Notes: generated by a model from the letters alone, not told the origin. Positions 29,201-38,812 are shown, counted from the first letter of the stretch. The stretch is 64,000 bases of DNA from Monosiga brevicollis MX1 (GCF_000002865.3 NW_001865050.1:1024655-1088654), one strand, 5' to 3'. Made by a program: numbers and translations.

Positions 29201-32200
29201 AGGGTGCTAAATCTCCAAAGTTTCTTGAAGTCCAAGGACATCGATTGCTTGCAACAACCGTTTCTATCAACTCGGTGCTAAGCGCAACAGAGGCTACGGT
29301 GACCGGCATTGGAGGGTCACTCATTTGTAATGTAAATCTAGATGCAATCGCAGGCAGTTTGAATGTTGCAGGATCGCAAGGCCAAGCCAATAGCCTCAAC
29401 ATTACAATGTCAGTTCCAGCCAGCTCCGCGGGGCTTGTGCACGTTTCACCCACGAGCATTGCCAAGCAAGTCGGCGGGAGCAACGCACAGGCTTTAGGCA
29501 GTGGCAACCAGACGGCCGTGACTCAACATGTTACAGTGGCAAACATTGCATTGCGAACGATTCAACTCTTTGCTGGAGCAAGCGCCTCATTGAAATCTGT
29601 TGTCAGTGGATCAGAGCAGTTTTCAGTCTTGGAGGTCCATGCGCATGGAGAGGTGAATAGCCACCTTACGCATCAAGTCAGCAAGTGCTCCTCCCACACA
29701 GCCGGAAATACATATTATCTCGATGGAGGGACACAGACTGTGACGATTGGCGATGGTCAATTATGGGGCATGAACTGCCTGATTCGTCTCATCGCCCCGC
29801 CCAAGCCGGACAACGCAACAAGTGTCAAAGGTAATTATAGCGTCGTTCTTAACGCTACGCAAGAGCCTCAGGGACTGACTTGGTCAATGAGCGACACATC
29901 GGCCATCTCTATCCGAGGCACGGACGGCAGTTCATGGGTGCTTCAGCTGGTGGCTGAAAACATGGACTGGGTGGCACTGCATCTTGGCCCGAACGAAAAC
30001 AAGGTCGATATCGTTCGCAGCCCGATTTCACCCACGGAAGTCGAAATACACTTCCCGGTCAGCCACAAAGGCCCCCAAACGTTATTAGCAGAATCGTTGA
30101 ACACAGCCGTGCTTGTGACAGGTTCCGTCAACATCACGGCAGGTCCGTCAAACTCTGATAATTTGGATCCACTGGGCATGTGGTTGGGCATGTTGGCCAT
30201 CTGTCAGGTTGGACTCCCAGCAAATAGCACCCCATCCATGGCACCGCAAGCATTGAAGCTCGAGGGTTCTGGACCCGCTGCTCCTTCTCAACAATTTTAT
30301 TTTGGCAATGGTTGCGGCGGTCAAGCGCCTTTTCGTAATTCCACGGTCAAGCAGCCGTACGAGCTGCCTTCAGATGAAATGATGGCGCGCATGGCAGCGT
30401 GTGGCATTGATGCAAATATGAGACTGTGCCCAGTCGTCTGGGCCGGACAAGATTTGACACTGGGCTTTACAACCGGCCCAAAGCCTGATTTCATTTGGAT
30501 CAATGATCATTGCGGAAATACAGTCATCCAGTCTGGGGCTGGGGATGACACGGTCGTGCTCTCGTCTGGGTGTAACAAAAGTACAATCCAGGTTGATGCC
30601 GGCATGGGTTCGGACAACATCAGTGTGATTTGTCCGTTAAACGGCGGATTTGTCGACTTTACGGATGATCATGATGCTGACACTTTGTCCCTTTTTATCA
30701 AAGACCACCACACAAGTTTGATTGGGACCATTTTGCAGGATATCGGAGGCGTTTCGGCCGGAGGCGGAGCGCTCAGTGTGCAGAACTGGCGCTCGGAGGA
30801 TCTGGTTATGATTCGAGGCCAGGAAAATGCGTTGGTTGCAGATGCAACCTCGGATGCAGGTCTTCAGCTTTCACAAACTAGTCAAGTGGACAACGAAACC
30901 GCCATCGCCCCTCACGTGATTGATACCCGTGAGGGCAAGTCTCTTTCCATGGCGTGGGAACTAGCCTCCTCTTCGCGTGTCGAAGTGATTGGGATGTGCG
31001 CTGGCTGCTTTTTAACGCTTTTGGCAAATGCCAATCCACCGCCAGTCAACGCCACGGTCAGCGTTAATCTCGGCTCATACGTCAATGGCAGCACAGTGCG
31101 TCTGCTGTCCAGCATTGATGCCAATCTGACTTTGGAGTTTGTAACGGCAAACCAGACAGATGACTTCGGCGCGTTGCTCGTAAATGCTGGCGCGGCCGGC
31201 CCTGTTACCGGGGGGAGCATTCGTTATGGCGGTCTGTACATTGAAACTCACTACCTTGGAGCACTTCACATTCGTCAAGGACCAGCGTCATTGTCCTTCC
31301 CTCAGCTCGTTGTAAATGGGGTTCCCAGCCAAGCGCCATTGCTGGTAGAGGGTCACAGCACTCGCAACAATGGCCTGGATCTGGTCGTGCTTGATTCCCC
31401 CTTGATTGTGTCCGTTCCTCAGCTTAAAATTGCACCATCTGTGAGTCAGCTGCACGAGGCCGGACTGATCATTGCCGTCAATGGAACCGAGCTTGTTGTG
31501 CCCGAAGGATGGGCCGATGAGGCCGTGTTGTGGCAAGGGTGTTTGCAACAGCCCAATGGGCTGAGGACAGACTCTGCAATTCCAAACTCGGCTTGGATTC
31601 AAGCTCAGCTCGCAGCCCGTCTTCCAGGTGGTGTAGCAGATGCAGCCCGAGCAATAAATACGCCGTGCCCGGTGTTTTATGGCGGAGCAGGTCCAACATA
31701 CCTTCCTGTGCGCAAGCTGCACATTTCTGATCTCAGGCCATCCTGGCTTGTCAATGTCACCATGGCAGCTGGTCACAATCCAAGCGATCCTTTCCAAACG
31801 ACCGAGAAGGAACCCGAGCAAACACTCATCATCAATGACACGTTGCCCTGGCCGTCAAATGCAGAGCTAACACTTGGCGCGGGGGGGCACCTTACGCTGT
31901 TCGGTGTTTTTAGCGTCCAATGTGGCCAATCAGCGGAAGTCATGATAACTGCTGCGCAAGGGGTCGCACCGACGTTGGACAAGTTGGACGTGGCCTGTCT
32001 GGATGACACAAGACTTCCAGTCAGGTACCAGTTTGGAGCCGATGGTGCTGATGATTGGCTTCACTGGAATGCCTCAGACGGTGGTTGCTCTGGCAAATTC
32101 CCAGCTCAGCCTTCTGCTTTGTCGCTGCCACGAGCTCTTCGCTTTCTCCAGGCTGCCTTGCAGCCTCGGCAAGACATTGAACTTGTCTTCAGTCCCCCTC

Positions 32201-33909
32201 CACTTTCTGACAGCAAAGTACAGGCACGTTCTTTACTCCTGAACCGCTCAGGCCTGCAAGTGTACAGTGAGCCAGCCGATGCAGCGACCTCGATGACGAT
32301 TGACTGGTCCCAACGCTCTGAGAGAGTTACAAAGTGTGCGGTGCACCTTCTGGATGGAGCAAACACATTCAAGCTGCAAAGCCTTGGCACAGCGGTTGTG
32401 CCTTTGGTAGATGCAGATGCAAAGGCTACCGTCAACATTGAGCTGCCTGCAGACATGGTGACGGTCTTTGACAGTGCTAATGTTCGCGTTGATCCTTCCA
32501 AACGGACACTGTACCCATCCACAAAAGCCGGTCATTTCTCTGTCCTTCCGTCCAGAGACTGTAGCCAACATGTTATGACAGAGGTGCACGCAAGCCATCA
32601 TTCTTGCTTGCCTGTTGATACTCATGGGCGCGCCGGCGCGGGCACAGCCTCACTATCTCTTTCGGCACGCGGCCGCCCTGTGCTTTGTCTACCACCCTCC
32701 GAAAATAACAGTGCAGGATTTTTGAAAGTCGGCACAGTTGGCAGTGAATCTAGTCTGCCCCACTTAGATGCTAGTGTTGGATTGCTCGCTTTGGCTTTGA
32801 TGATAACCGTGTTGAGCACCGCAGCTGCTCAAATCTTTGGACCTACGAAAGCAACTGGGACAGAGGCGTTTCCGCTGTATCACTCCATGTTGATGATGAC
32901 CTGTGTACTTTTGCAAATAGCCCAAGATGGTGGAAGTCACCTTTCATCTCACACATTTGCAGCTTCAATGCTGGCTGAGAAGGCTGCATACCGTATGTGG
33001 GGTGCCGTTGCATGCGAGGCACATGAGAACAGCATATCGGGGCTACTGTTTGGGTTTGTCTTGATTGCGATTATGCTACTTGCTTTTGGATATTACCACG
33101 CCTATCAGAAGCTGCCCATTTGGTGGCTCAAATGGCTCAAGTCCAGTTGGATTCAGGGAGCAGTGTTTTTCCCGCTTTGGGTGGCTGCACTTTTGATGCT
33201 ACCTTGGGCTGTCTATCTTCCTACGAGTCCTGTACTTGCAGGCTTTGCGGTGGTGCTCGGACTTATCAGTGGAGTTATCTTCTCGGTTGGATGGTGCCCA
33301 CCTGATCCAGTGGATGAGGAGCGCCAGTATTTGATCAACTCTTCTGATGGAGAACACTTGGAGGCGGGGGAACTGACTGGCCCAGACACGGACAGCAGTG
33401 GTACTAAAGACGCGCGCTCCTACGATCGTCAAGAGCCTGCGCATGCTCCTTCGCCTGCCCAGGTCTCGTCAAGTTTGCTTCAGAAGGTGCTCCTGGTTTG
33501 CCAATGGGTTAAGCGCGGTACCTCGTACCGGACGCTATTGGTGAGAGCATCGGCTTTTTGGATACCAACGCTATCTGCCGCCTTTGGGCGGGTCGGATCA
33601 GCTTCATGGCCTCTTGTCTGGTACGTTCCAGCAACACTGGGTACAGCAGTGCTGGCTGCCCAGTTGATGTCCAGAACTAGACTATCGAAGCTTGCCTGGG
33701 TCCTGGCTACTGTCTACTTTGCTCTGTACATGTACGTCATGGTTGCGGCCGCGGAGGGTGCCGCACTCGACAATCATGCATATGCAGCCGTTTTGGCCTT
33801 CCCACCGACGTTCATTGTGGCGACAATCACGTGGACCCTGGTTGAAACCGGCTGCACTCGACGAGGCACACGGTTTGCTCTGATTCAACAAACATCCGAT
33901 GTACAGTAA
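20254..33909 (+). CDS. Giant single-exon secretory-pathway polytopic protein with RTX-like motifs
   Basis: One uninterrupted frame of 4551 codons. The frame is open a little further upstream, but the ATG at 20254 sits in a strong Kozak context (GCCACCATG) and starts a signal peptide of about 25 residues (MHKRLPLALVSALTLAL core). Residues about 30-4165 form a huge predicted lumenal or extracellular region rich in Asn-X-Ser/Thr sequons and Leu/Ala/Ser, with scattered cysteines. Residues about 3418-3460 contain two glycine/aspartate nonapeptide-like motifs, SGAGDDTVVL and DAGMGSDNIS, resembling Ca-binding RTX repeats. A cluster of about eight or nine hydrophobic helices lies near 4172, 4209, 4261, 4301, 4325, 4423, 4450, 4478 and 4508. 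A charged loop (about 4350-4420, DEERQYLINSSDGEH) splits the cluster 5+4. No family is recognised. The lack of introns in an intron-rich neighbourhood is striking. It could be a surface adhesin or matrix protein. Confidence 0.88.
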   Translation: MHKRLPLALVSALTLALTFENGLALPSSVCASLRASLPAGPQTDSLVCPELSNLDDLHTGCDKAVAAKLSNTSFTVAPTAIHHCSFVEGPTQPIDHRHLQTAHISNATFQAFYSIEFDASTASVAVHVRLEVNLTLSGSMAGYVVADEDPHYLWAESRLVFPLGARPIALWQAKLEPPKEADATELVLTDINAMDGLPALIVAGLGAPHSHPNSLLPASAALNILNLPPRWLAPLWDSPSTLNLAARALLPRALPDPSSPRLVGVGGLLSYDGVLAPGDLLQIDVLLAEPEERSRLAADVATQLELMLDSALINASLPCPRLRNESALFDALQTMNDLTLFVNHSSAQVIFMGLSFATHVTIDCGTTFGPEMSEHRPFLSLSLEARLQKITGLPVTFFAAPTLAVSMLQSLDVPISGRASGVLVNGSTSAANADAPLVALQPAQLFSSDATSAPAPDFALTNATRLQSIFDALRQELLTLVPSDALPLRRAIFRILPDLNSSFIWDRCAAKAPLPTLRSCLFDALTAHADLDPRFTPSNQLFITVHLTGKDSYDDPSSNLNATLQAVNEQIQGLNVSLGALNLSASELDFDADTQADLSYTLYAELMIPCLTDPSPTAHVQAEEVHAMLALQAPSYGRSIHDNCGEDARNCSLWALDLNATLDLAHTPRERPTVSIGFPALGTSARALSTGALSIPRGRASLPTTTLPTALSDTAKAISTPLETSLLTGLQLSQYNDLGPLNLLEASDFSSLVGDSLTEALTISNGDLPSAEAALEHILAQLLGNSSAYYVQVSASLVAAGLEPGADPVQTATSLLSVDLLFAVSVHTFLSIDSSTTPWAGKLSTERLNLVVPLVTTLTLALDLSPTGPSAGGQRATASLLRRASTVIGGLHLAAHLSMETAIAMTAEFQLALAAANGMPDSNSKATLSINATLSSEEVVNLEASISSLGSNATALDLAFPRLQQRKGVDPDVAMAQFKSLAGLPATLLRSANTPVAPGLDPSRYHDLSQGAAELTAALSSALQRPAIPQPIVAIAKSVATADLRNVAKLLLNVTLVDDSMPTMPPTSSFQCILEEGGAVLDYSSCTHLVQSLNAQLESCGVGDILRFTSNTVVNFGGACDELSSLSLQIAHPGGLIPLTVSTIVPGSEATHVLDGLQGRIYNDNNTAPSCTSWTSCAQLQQGLIDSSARTPAVKRTTVSAKDAASLFPFSDAVTLDLRPYYPEAFSAVQLPPAQLPAYTYAQNLTRATELEASSGQLRVLLGGAQGTNGQAICPTGGPFNRTMRRRSKNTADAPQNYAPAEVTVSLSTAPLIVALDTPPQVVNGSIVLLSLPLNVSLTAPNSSNVSLILKTALRARGGVLLDSWNHNISFNIPNGSLVQEVFCPALRAAIPTELRTILRCDVSEYQDWRHLKRVTRLSGPPPEMLQVQLIATPTLANSSIYGDAMLIPEDLQLNNSTLDGLRMTMTAFPPRFAMMVSDLRVASHVEVEMPDNTKRAYVTVGPIAMGARHLAGSAKLNVTVQQSSATSLTRLEDAIRAVAQPSMLDMAGLEVLVDIHGEQLIQGLRPCLSAVGADDLAAVDIKMHAGVAATLPTSSHLDAILFGTSQRAGSHLYALATNLSWEVSFENGTGSGRQALQSLLLADLQLPCKIARTLAQSSAEAGRQQLAQTALPFLTASLAKPLDHALSASLANAAGSLCALTYATLDDLCIQLSSFLSLPLICGGGASALTFSNNTVELWLTADNLNATTPTTVAFETAFFLNESSFPEGVSILPSESMFGNVRINATVSLSLDPRASNAREDCGDLSMPTMPVRFAPGSHLSLSASFAFVGDACLYMGPLPVCFRQSSIALEEATLAVMLNSLSPPPSPGKRSHHKAPRSQTPLHLQPLLEPHVLFEGRARLDGLMEIDSDYCQLTLEVHNLTAYALALLSWQHTPGNESNGTAPDGTPLHIGSMHSHELVMYLEALQEQAGPNAPFSLSSINCPGHILNDMLMSALARHNIQNNLANFGRFESQLKDSMRSAVEPLLEDLEALNLPFVNTFGIDAIRDGLLDGLFGSNFFKKLLELLLDILVAIYDGVEGFLESFTALLCKILEIGGLLNKEDCPPAPKPLQYPYQWRLPLHLHLHPCACQVSVSLGANTTLASFNLCSSTHDLSTWQDASFFQDHQNVSSDMICADITVHAWPNLTIDTDGVSIRWPYDAPALNIELEAEFDNLSFSGYFGRLAVEFGPDNQQGAKGHVGFAAPVWASPPRPDGKQDLKLGVPSRLEASLGGRAAVAYLSSDPASDPASDFDASPRIEATIAAEFDIEDGVLVVHKLHFEDVLICLASLAEQLGGAFDFMDHGFIGFLRQTLDLLRTPLPLEPLITVSILDLLMMYAYVFTTPFSNLSHFIAMLDDLGETFDLLKLLKEQLSDATCKTLYGVAEVFSLAFSTIEQGITTIGDMQFNIFSDSGTVNIGDALSFFGAVFVRRDFGIYLPILAAEGLSGYVGREVLGGLDALTGRAPDVAAIGQCDTLLLYASLPSIAAEIGYAMPLGVYGPLLASAMIKLTGSADMGEYYVCANSRQPLSALGALSGLSVDTYIPTVNSRTNKPVQPWKLSASVAAGLSADAMFLKASLALAVGYEMFNEIYSPYPGYSTLNFLFRVIHANSDKLSDSFIRTQNFYAQISLGVYVCWFVPFKRKCSEVLGASAQYNFISHKRTPSFPETLADSNGHIDLRNAAAMDQTGEAGKLFAGLAQTPPRLGYPAVAASFTAVAKANDAMTVAETVQGKALSAVHIQYTDQPYVFETSNMALPIATLPRGADVRVLSFSDEDPLTGTSQLEYTIDAFGVQPGGGMGQLGLEDGCESLWLVAPQDNAEVSLKGTPCATTIDAFNRARVNIVASSVTDFSSGAVLVATSAGAWEHAPRMDASAPLHHLATSGSNIGPYSILIAVSDVIEIDLTGTAVTVLSQVAAATGVSLWGPKYGPLAADDALNVRFEGAKSPKFLEVQGHRLLATTVSINSVLSATEATVTGIGGSLICNVNLDAIAGSLNVAGSQGQANSLNITMSVPASSAGLVHVSPTSIAKQVGGSNAQALGSGNQTAVTQHVTVANIALRTIQLFAGASASLKSVVSGSEQFSVLEVHAHGEVNSHLTHQVSKCSSHTAGNTYYLDGGTQTVTIGDGQLWGMNCLIRLIAPPKPDNATSVKGNYSVVLNATQEPQGLTWSMSDTSAISIRGTDGSSWVLQLVAENMDWVALHLGPNENKVDIVRSPISPTEVEIHFPVSHKGPQTLLAESLNTAVLVTGSVNITAGPSNSDNLDPLGMWLGMLAICQVGLPANSTPSMAPQALKLEGSGPAAPSQQFYFGNGCGGQAPFRNSTVKQPYELPSDEMMARMAACGIDANMRLCPVVWAGQDLTLGFTTGPKPDFIWINDHCGNTVIQSGAGDDTVVLSSGCNKSTIQVDAGMGSDNISVICPLNGGFVDFTDDHDADTLSLFIKDHHTSLIGTILQDIGGVSAGGGALSVQNWRSEDLVMIRGQENALVADATSDAGLQLSQTSQVDNETAIAPHVIDTREGKSLSMAWELASSSRVEVIGMCAGCFLTLLANANPPPVNATVSVNLGSYVNGSTVRLLSSIDANLTLEFVTANQTDDFGALLVNAGAAGPVTGGSIRYGGLYIETHYLGALHIRQGPASLSFPQLVVNGVPSQAPLLVEGHSTRNNGLDLVVLDSPLIVSVPQLKIAPSVSQLHEAGLIIAVNGTELVVPEGWADEAVLWQGCLQQPNGLRTDSAIPNSAWIQAQLAARLPGGVADAARAINTPCPVFYGGAGPTYLPVRKLHISDLRPSWLVNVTMAAGHNPSDPFQTTEKEPEQTLIINDTLPWPSNAELTLGAGGHLTLFGVFSVQCGQSAEVMITAAQGVAPTLDKLDVACLDDTRLPVRYQFGADGADDWLHWNASDGGCSGKFPAQPSALSLPRALRFLQAALQPRQDIELVFSPPPLSDSKVQARSLLLNRSGLQVYSEPADAATSMTIDWSQRSERVTKCAVHLLDGANTFKLQSLGTAVVPLVDADAKATVNIELPADMVTVFDSANVRVDPSKRTLYPSTKAGHFSVLPSRDCSQHVMTEVHASHHSCLPVDTHGRAGAGTASLSLSARGRPVLCLPPSENNSAGFLKVGTVGSESSLPHLDASVGLLALALMITVLSTAAAQIFGPTKATGTEAFPLYHSMLMMTCVLLQIAQDGGSHLSSHTFAASMLAEKAAYRMWGAVACEAHENSISGLLFGFVLIAIMLLAFGYYHAYQKLPIWWLKWLKSSWIQGAVFFPLWVAALLMLPWAVYLPTSPVLAGFAVVLGLISGVIFSVGWCPPDPVDEERQYLINSSDGEHLEAGELTGPDTDSSGTKDARSYDRQEPAHAPSPAQVSSSLLQKVLLVCQWVKRGTSYRTLLVRASAFWIPTLSAAFGRVGSASWPLVWYVPATLGTAVLAAQLMSRTRLSKLAWVLATVYFALYMYVMVAAAEGAALDNHAYAAVLAFPPTFIVATITWTLVETGCTRRGTRFALIQQTSDVQ

Positions 33910-34327
33910 TTCTTTTGCTTTGGTTTGACGACTGTTTTTGGAACGGAACACGAAAAACATTTAGATTTGATTAAAATTGAGGTTTGAGTCTCATCATCGC
34001 GGTGACAGTGCAGCGCGTAATTCTTGTGATGATCCGCAGGCATGTCAAAACCAAGTAGATTAGCTCTCTAAGTTCAAGGCCAACTGGCCCATATTAAATT
34101 AACACGCCAATGAACTGCGAGCATCGGTTCCGAGCCGCAAGCAAGAAGAGAAAAAAAAACAAAAACACAACTCAAAACCTTCCCCTTCGAAATGAGGGCG
34201 AAGCTCGAAATCATTTCGACGACATTGTGACAAAGCAGTGTATCTTGATTTACGAACAACATGTATTGGCGCCATGGCAGGGCAAGCCTCGCCTGCCTCT
34301 CCAGCTTATGATAACGAGACTAGCGTT
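33910..34327. other. Convergent 3' intergenic region
   Basis: About 420 nt between the giant-gene stop and the myosin stop. ATTAAA at about 33970 is a candidate poly(A) signal for the giant gene. Confidence 0.4.
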
Positions 34328-37300
34328 TCAAAACCTATTGAGGCGGGAACCAGGCAAGGTGAGAGTTTGTAACGAAATGGCAGGTTGCAAAGGGGAGGTA
34401 GAACGACTTGCCAAACGTTTCCAACGCTTTGCATATTTCTTGACGGCCTGCTCAGGAGTCAAGGCCATCATGGTCTGGCTGCCGGCGAAGGATCGGGCCA
34501 AGATGCGCATGGCGGCCTTGGCGCCGGTGAGGCGCCGCTGCAACTGAAGAATGCTGGCGGAAATAGAAGCCAGCTGCTGCTGCAGGCTTTCGCGCGTTTG
34601 CTTATCGGTGGCAGTGGAGATCTTGGCCTTTTGCCGACTCTGCTTTTCACGAAGAACGTGAATTTCATTGACAATGTGTTGAGTCATCAGGACATTGCGC
34701 GCCTCGGCATCATCGAGTCGTGTTTGCTGTTCCTGCATTTTGATGCGTGGGTGCTCGTCGTGATGACTGCCGTCGAGATGGTTGATCCAGAATTGTTTGC
34801 CATCCTCCGTTTCGCCCTCATCCCATCCAAATGGCAGTTCACTATCATTGCAATCAAGGGGATTGCGCTTGCGCCCATGTTCCTGATGGCCACTGCGCGG
34901 GTCAATCCAGGTCGTAGTCTGCGTCTGATAGTCCTTAAAGTAGAACCTAGTCACAGTGAGGAAGCATATCAAGACGGACCTTCTCGATTTCGGGTCCGGA
35001 TGCGGGGTGCGAAAGAAGCATATGCGGGAAATCAGTGGCCTGATGGATTCTTATCCCTTGTGCGTACCGTTCAGTTGTTGGGTCCAAGGCTTTACGCCAC
35101 TGGGGTGGAAGGGGACCCACGCTCAGCTCAAAGTGCTCATTCTGTTGCCAAATCATGTAGCCATTTGTCGGTTTTGTGCGCTTTCGTGGCTCCTCTTGTG
35201 CACGCCGTGCCTGTGCCATGCTGAGTGCGGCGGCTCGACGTGCCTCCTCCTCGGCGCGACGGGCTTGCTGTGGAAGCAAAAACAAGGTAGAAAGCAGGAA
35301 TGTAAGTCCATGTTTTTTGTCGCATGGCCAAGACATTGCAGGCGAGGACAGCACAGCACTTGGCCTACGAACGTCTTGGCGGAGGCGTTCCAAAAACTCG
35401 CGGCGTTCAGCAAGCTTTCGAGCATCCTCTTGCGCGAGCTGCTGCATGCGAGTTGCAACTGGGAAGGACGATGCCTGCGAGGGTACATTGACAAGGAGCA
35501 TGATCAGAATTGGAGCAATCCAGGCTCAGTCGCCAGGCCTGCGGTGCATGGGGTGGGTTGACCGTGGCGTACATCAATGCTGCCAAGCAAGCTGGTGACC
35601 AAAGCGTCTTGACGACGCTTGGCTTCGACCTGTGCTACATACTGCTGACGAGCGATGAAGCCTTTGACAATCTGTCTCAACAAACGACAAGAATCAGGGC
35701 CAGTCACGAGCGTGAGCTCACATGTCAAGCTCGGAGGAGGATGCTGCTAGTTGCAGTTGTTCGCTTGAAGTACAGCAAGCGTACCTTTTGAACAAAGATT
35801 AGGGCGTCAGACTGCTTTGAGGCTTCCTTGCTCAAGACTTCAGCGTGATGGTACTTCATGAAAATCTTGTTTGAGCCCAACTGGAAGTTGTCGAGCTGCG
35901 CAGACTCGGCAATCTCATGACACGTCTGCGGGCTCTCCTCGGGCTCTTCATAAAACTGGTATTTGACAAGTTTGAAACGCTGAACAAATTGTGCAAAAGG
36001 CATGCGAAATGCATACCCCATCTATGTTGACGGGAACAAGAACGTTGCAAAAGGCCGGTGCGCCTTGTCAGAAGAGGGAAAGTTTGATCGAGCTTGGCCA
36101 ATGCTAGGACGTGCGCAAGGGCAGGACGGCAAACCTTGCGAATCTTGATGGTCTCCAGTACGCCGGCATAGGTGAGTTGACGCTCCACAAGCTCGGCATC
36201 CCAGTTGGCCGGCTTTTGTGTGGCGTTAGGCTTGATGCAGCGGATGAAATGCGGCTCGCAGGCGTCAAGGCGCTTGACCAGGTCCTGGAGACTGCGTTTA
36301 AAGCCCATCAAAACGGTCGGTTGCTTGCGCATCGTCCCGGGCACCGGAGCCCGGCTCGGATCCTCCTCAAACATGGCGGCCAAAAGACTGTGTGAGCTGT
36401 TGTGCAGCAGTTGCTTGACATCCTCGGAGATCTTGTCACGGTTTTTCTCCAAAAAGCCCTCGGTCTACGCCATGATCAGCCATCAGGGGGTAAGATGGGT
36501 ACATGAAGGGGACTAGCGGCCCGACGCCGGTCCAAAACTTCCGCGAGTCACCAGCCATCGCACCGTGTAATCGACTGGGCCAGCGTAGTGAGAGATTGTA
36601 AACTTGAGATCCCGCTCTGAGCGAGGTGCCTTGTAGCTTTGGGACGCATGGTTTGAAAGTCCCGCGGTACACTTTTGGGTGAAGGTGAGGTCCGTGGCCT
36701 TGGGAAAGTTGGCTTGCTCATCGCAAATGCCAAACACACCCGTGCCTTTCTGCAAGAGGTTGCAAAAGGCCAAAGGCAACAGCAAAAAGCGAAAAGAAGA
36801 GAAGCCCAAAGAGACAAACAGACATGGTTTCAGCGAGACAATGAGACCCGGATGAGAAGAAACACTACCCAGACGAAGCAGAGAGGATAAAGGCATGTGG
36901 CACGAATCAAGAGTGATGGTACCTGAAGCATGAGATCAAGCGTGGGCTGGTTGTCAGGAAAGTCGATGCGAGAGCAATCAATGCCCTCAGCATTGTACTC
37001 GTCTTGTTCCATGATGAAAATGTGGCGATTGAAGTAGTTCTATTGCAGAGTGGAACCGCGCATGGCATGAGTGTTGATATAAACTCCACCGAAGCCCAAA
37101 CAAATGTGCAAAGAGGGGTTGTTCGGAAGGGTCGTGTGCATGACATCAGCTCCATTGATACCACCGACCTGAAGTTGCTCGTTGGTGACATTGATACATA
37201 GTTGCTCGAGGCTGTTCACTTTGAAGTTTTCAAAGCCAAAAATGTCCAGCATGCCCAGCGTGTGTGCACCACTGGCGTGCTCTTCATCCAAGAGCTCGTT

Positions 37301-38812
37301 GACCACACGAAAAACCCAGTCGAAGATGCGGGTGTAAATGGCTTTGGCCATGCTATCACGGTTGTCAACGGCTTTCTCGTCCGTAAAGTTTTTGATAATG
37401 GTTTCTCCGCGCGTGTGCTGAACAACATGCAGCAAAGCCTTGCGCAGGTTGGTCTCGTTGATGGCCAGCAGGCGGGCTACGCGCTTCAAAATGTCGTCGC
37501 TACTGGTGATTTTGCTTGCGTCATTGCCAATGTCGGCAAACGTGACATCGCCCAGGTGCAGAATGGCGGCAAGCAGATCCCACACGCAATTCATGTCCGC
37601 GCTGGCAAAGCCGACGTAGTGCATGGACTCGATCACCTCACGCCACTCAGTGGTGTAGCGATGACCATGCAGGATCTCATCATCCGAGGGGCCACCGGCC
37701 AGGTATCGGTGAGAATTGGGGGAGCTAAAAGCAAAGTGGTCATTGCGCCCCTCAAGCTGAGCACCGGCGAATAAGTTGTAGAAGATATGAAAGTTGTGCT
37801 CGCCGGCGTTGCGTGTGACGACACGCGACTTTTCCAACAGATAGTGAAGCATTTCACCACCCAAGACGCCACCCGTTTCATCAAACTTGAGCTCGAGGTA
37901 CTTGCCAAAGCGGGATGAGTTGTCATTCATGACTGCAGAGCAATTGCAAGCGCGTGTGCGAGTGGCCTGCCATGAGCAGAGGCCGGGGAAGACGGACGCG
38001 GCGTAGAGAGCAACAACAAACGAAAGATGGGGGAAGCACACCGGTTTTAGCGTTTCCAAACGCTTCGAGGAAAGGGTTGACCATCTTGATCTTGTTCTCA
38101 AGAGTGGTATTGCCGGAACGGCAGAGTTCGACGATGTGCTTGACCACGAGCTTGGTGGATTCTGTCTTGCCCGCCCCTGACTCGCCGGAAATGACAAAGG
38201 TTTGATCGCGTTTATTCAAGACCATGGCGTTGTAGGCGCGATCAGCCACGGCAAAAATGTGCGGGGGCAAATCCTTGGTGGCGGCATCCTTGTACTGCTC
38301 TTGGAGGTGGTGTGTGTAAATGGGAAGGCGCTCATAGGGGTTAACGGCGATGAGAATGTCTCCCACATAGGTCTAAATGATCCACCCGGACCGTGCAGGT
38401 GAGGGCGGGAGAGGGGCCGAAAAATAAAATAAAAATCAAATCCCATGCCAGGAGCTTGACCAGCCAGGGGCAGTTGGTCAAGCCCCGGCCTCTCATGGGC
38501 GGCTGCATTGACGCACGTAAATGCGCTGTTCTGCATAGCGACGATGAAGAGCGTTCATGAGCGTCGAGATGGACATGTTGTTCAACTCGGCCAAGTTCTC
38601 CGGCACCTGTAGGTTTCGGCATCGGGCGGGGGGCACGCATGTGAGTTGTGTACGTGGCATGTGGCAGCAAGCTCGAGTGTGCGTGGTAGCACCTCGGGGT
38701 CATGAATGTTGTCACTAAGCAGATCCATCGTTGCCGAGTCGCCAGAGCTGTGGGTCCGATGAAACATGTGCTCAGGGTGAGTGGGGTTGTGGCAGACGAA
38801 AGCACGAGCCAT
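34328..38812 (-). CDS. Unconventional myosin heavy chain with tandem WW-domain tail
   Basis: Multi-exon gene. The ATG at 38812 ([10 protein letters not shown]) leads to [19 protein letters not shown], then [18 protein letters not shown], the P-loop [10 protein letters not shown] (about 38180), [15 protein letters not shown] (switch I, about 37910) and [20 protein letters not shown] (switch II, about 37215). The actin-binding and converter region follows: [28 protein letters not shown] and [11 protein letters not shown] (about 35870). An IQ-like neck (about 35650-35720) and a short Arg/Glu/Ala-rich coiled segment (about 35230-35450) precede WW1, which is split by an intron: [16 protein letters not shown] joins [19 protein letters not shown]2 is [18 protein letters not shown] (about 34820), whose second Trp is replaced (SHHDEHPR). 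A helical, basic C-terminal tail ends at 34328. All motor nucleotide-binding motifs are intact, so it should be an active actin motor. The WW tail suggests docking to proline-rich partners. The class assignment is uncertain. Confidence 0.88.
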
